DNA from: Ifrita kowaldi | Taxonomy: Eukaryota > Chordata > Aves > Passeriformes > Cinclosomatidae | DNA: 64,000 nt | NCBI GenBank assembly: GCA_013398055.1 | Contig: VZRS01014313.1 | Coordinates: 292,635-356,634 of the forward strand | Direction of reading: 5' to 3' | Part shown: positions 61,528-64,000 of the stretch, in pieces | Layout of the letters: each line of letters begins with the position of its first letter | Numbering within the stretch: position 1 is the first letter of the stretch | Program-made: the position numbers and the translations under genes | The notes under the pieces: model-generated | What the model was told of the DNA's origin: nothing | Databases searched by the model: none | The model's input: the letters and a program-made list of their open reading frames with translations, nothing else

Positions 61528-62845
61528 TTTAAAAAAACACCAACCCATTGTGTTTCTCATAGTTAATCTCACTCCAGCCTTAGAATATTGGAAAATAATA
61601 CAGGATTAAGTACCTCATGCCATTTACTTCATTGCCTTTTTTTTAATATATATTCTATCAAGAATGTAAAGCATACTTTGTCAATACAAATCATCCAGAT
61701 GCCTTGGAGTATATTTATTGAAGAATATTATTTTTCCTTTAGCTTATTTATCTATATACATAGCCAACTGCTTTTTAGGGAGTAAATTGAAAAAAAAAAT
61801 GATCAGAGCTTCAGTAAGATTATGCAATTATAGTGCTGAATTTTTCTTAAGTGTCAGTTGTGGAAAAATATAACTTCTGAAACTGAGGCTGGGAGAATGA
61901 GATCTGCTGAAAGATAGAGAAACATGAAGTGGGGATGCAAATACAGCAACTGAAGGGGGTGCTCTTCCTTGAAGAGAACGGAACGATCCTGGCTTCTTAC
62001 TGTTTCTGAGCTGTCCTGTCTGATCCAACAGGCCGCAAGCTGAATGAGGGCAGCTATGACCTCTGCCAAGTCCTACAATTTGTTTATGATCATCTTTTGT
62101 GCCCTTAATTTCTTGAGTCAAAGAAATTCAGAGATAAACACATAATTTATATAGCTCCTCTGCCCAACTCTCCCTCCTCACGCCCAATTGCTCTTGCAGT
62201 CAGGTCTGTGACTCATAAAACATGCTGGATAGAAAGTGTGAGTTGAAAAAGAGGTGAACAGTAACAGCAAGACAGGAGAGTGTAGAAGATCTGAAGACAA
62301 CAGCAGTCTGATTGTGAGACTCATGCCAACTCATGTTAGTGATTAATGGGAGAGAAGATGAGCTGGCACACGGCTGTGAGAGTGTTCTGCTCTTCCCTTC
62401 CCCTAAAGTTTCTAAGGCCATCTCCCACACTGCATCCTGAAACTCTCTCCCCGTTCCATCTCTGTATTTTCTTTTTTGACTACTCTGGCTTGTTTAATAT
62501 ATTCAAATTTCCAAAATCATACTCTTTCTAGTAGTGATGCCTGCCTCTGGCATATCTTAGGCTGTCAAATTTCCTCAAGTAAAGCCTGTCATATATTTTT
62601 GCAAAGAAAAAAATATGTTACGAACAGCAGAAGGAAAAAAAGACCCATTAATAATGTTGAATTACAGCTATAGAAGAAAACATTTTGTGACTTCTTTAAT
62701 ATTAAGGTGCCACTGCCCTTTGAAAACCTTTCTTCCTGCATGCTCCTCATGCCCACAATAAAAGTCGTGTATGCATGAAATATGGCATACATATAAGTCA
62801 TATATGTCGCCTTGTAGATATAGTGTAAAAAATGAGATCACTTCA
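61528..62845. other. unique noncoding DNA
   Basis: AT-rich sequence with A-runs near 61790. No gene or clear repeat. It ends at the hairpin. Confidence 0.5.
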
Positions 62846-62883
62846 GATCTCCTTTTTTATACCTCAGTATAAAAAAGGAGATC
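62846..62883. repeat. perfect inverted repeat, 17-bp arms, 4-base loop
   Basis: The left arm GATCTCCTTTTTTATAC (62846-62862) and the right arm GTATAAAAAAGGAGATC (62867-62883) are exact reverse complements around CTCA. The 8-mer GAGATCAC occurs just before the structure (62834-62841) and overlapping its right end (62878-62885). Too short for a typical microRNA precursor; probably made by a local template switch. Confidence 0.9.
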
Positions 62884-62920
62884 ACCTGGTGAGATCCAGG
62901 ATATGAAGGACAGAGACTGA

Positions 62921-63102
62921 ATATCACAGGATCATAGAATTGTTAAAGCTGGAAAAGACGTTTTAGATCATGCTTTAGAACTTTTTCAATGAAAAAATTT
63001 CCTAATATCTCATCTAAGCCTCCCCTGATGTAAGTTGAGGCTATTTCCTCTTATCCTGTCATTTGCCACCTGGGAGAAGAGGCCAACCCCCACCTCACTA
63101 CA
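62921..63102 (-). mobile_element. CR1 LINE 3' region with internal deletion
   Basis: The plus strand begins 'atatcacaggatcatagaat' and 'tgttaaagctggaaaagacg', the 3' end of an older CR1. After about 62975 it passes to 'atttcctaatatctcatcta', 'agcctcccctgatgtaagtt', 'gaggctatttcctcttatcc' and 'cacctgggagaagaggccaa', which normally lies about 150-200 bases further in. It is diverged, with no open frame. Confidence 0.8.
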
Positions 63103-63850
63103 GGCAGCCCATGCCCCGCCTTTTCCCAGAACCATCCCTGGAGCCATCAGCCCACCCAAGTCCCATCTGCACAATCACAGGTGGAAACACAATTTAGGGA
63201 CTCAGAGGAAGGGGCACCCTTGTCCAGCCACTCTCCCTGGTGTTTTTTATATAGCCAGGTGCCAGCAACTGGAGAGGCTGGGACCCAGGGGCAGCTACTG
63301 GGAAAGATGAATATCTGAGCTCCACCACTGGAGGGATCTACCTTGTATGGATTGAGACTCTACATTGTCATAAAGTGGGCCTCCATCCTGCTCATCCAGA
63401 GAGGAGAGCAGGATGAGGGGTTTGGTGCTGTATGTTCATGTGTGTGTTCTGAGTGTGTCTATCAGCCAGGTACATCTGTGCACAGGAGGTCTGCAGGTGT
63501 GCTCTGTTCACCTGCGCCCATGGGAATGTGTCACATTCCACTATAAAAGGGGAATATGGGAAGGATTCTTTTGATAAATTTTTCTGACGAAAAAATCAAG
63601 CACTAACATGGCAATATTATATCTGAAAACCGTTTATTGAAATAAAACAAACAAACAAACTTAAGTGTTCTTATTTAAAAAAAAAGGGGGGAGGGGAACA
63701 GGAAAAAGGAGCAGAGAGAGAGAAAAGAGAGAGAGGGGAAGACAAACAGAAGGCAGGGAACAGCGTTACCACAGAACCTCGGCTATTTGTCAGCATCGGT
63801 TTGGCAGACGGAGCGTGCGTGTTGCGAACCGCGGAGCGTTTGCGTAGCTG
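63103..63850. other. noncoding transition zone rising in GC
   Basis: 63103-63340 is C-rich with a 91-codon featureless frame. A TATAAAA at 63542-63548 is followed by AATAAA at 63641-63646, and an (AAAC)n run lies at 63645-63660. 63690-63745 is purine-only GA repeat. From 63780 CpG density climbs towards the tandem array. No gene recognised. Confidence 0.45.
63690..63745 (+). repeat. GA-rich purine tract
   Basis: GAGAGA-type words mixed with AAAAGG. Nearly all purine on plus; possible triplex-forming simple repeat. Confidence 0.75.
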
Positions 63851-64000
63851 CAGTGGCAGGCTGGGCGCGATTTTTAAAGAGCAGCAGGCTGCGTGTCCTT
63901 CCCATCGGCGGGGAAGAGGCTGCTGTGGTTACAGGCGCGATGTTTAAAGAGCAGCAGGCTGCGTGTCCTTCCCATCGGCGGGGAACAGGCTGCTGTGGTT
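63851..64000. repeat. GC-rich tandem array, 70-bp period, continuing past the window end
   Basis: The block starting GCGCGAT...TTTAAAGAGCAGCAGG begins at 63865 and again at 63935. The two copies differ at only two of the 66 comparable positions (63872/63942 T to G, and 63916/63986 G to C). The unit includes CTGCGTGTCC, CCCATCGGCGGGG and AGGCTGCTGTGGTT, and is CpG-rich. Sequence just before 63865 (GTAGCTGCAGTGGCAGGCTGG) looks like the decayed end of a further unit. The array is cut by the window edge, so copy number is unknown. It may be a satellite or a minisatellite. Confidence 0.9.

Noticed and set aside
62846..62883. microRNA precursor
   Set aside because: The stem is 17 bp with a 4-base loop and no flanking stem extension, too short for a usual pre-miRNA.

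Overview
This window looks like nuclear DNA of a bird, probably a passerine. The evidence is at least 18 fragments of the CR1 LINE family, several with the diagnostic 3' end (short tandem ATTCTATG-type octamers and the conserved 'ggtttgggttgg' segment). There are also two retroviral solo-LTR-like insertions and one LTR scrap of kinds common in avian genomes. The background is AT-rich single-copy DNA with a low repeat load. The species, chromosome and nearest genes cannot be told from the sequence.

I recognise no cellular protein-coding gene, no tRNA, rRNA or known small RNA, and no CRISPR, operon or prokaryotic feature. Open frames outside transposons are short, show no recognisable domain, and are about as many and as long as chance allows in DNA of this composition. 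The window is best read as intergenic or deep intronic sequence.

Layout: 1-9640 is unique DNA with a pentanucleotide repeat (7712-7785) and a 20-N gap inside a poly-T run (8158-8177). From 9641 to 30.6 kb there are sparse CR1 tails, a second small gap (13020-13023), an LTR-like insertion on the minus strand (15249-15941) and a T-rich tract (23.6-24.05 kb). At 30911-31512 there is a clean solo LTR with a 6-bp target duplication. From 33 to 43.7 kb lies the densest CR1 stretch, including four copies that keep part of the ORF2 (reverse transcriptase) C-terminus. From 43.7 to 58.2 kb the DNA is mostly unique, with one CR1 (49887-50475) and an LTR scrap near 51.9 kb. From 58.2 to 63.1 kb there are more CR1 tails and a perfect 17-bp-stem hairpin (62846-62883). 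The last 140 bases enter a GC- and CpG-rich array with a 70-bp period that runs off the window end.

The retroelements are all broken or solo remnants, and nothing here suggests an active element. I do not see an undescribed biological system. The items most worth checking are the 70-bp array at the right edge, the LTR-like insertion flanked by a 9-bp direct repeat, and the hairpin. All element boundaries are by eye and may be off by 10-20 bases unless target duplications fix them. Family names rest on remembered consensus features, not on a database search.
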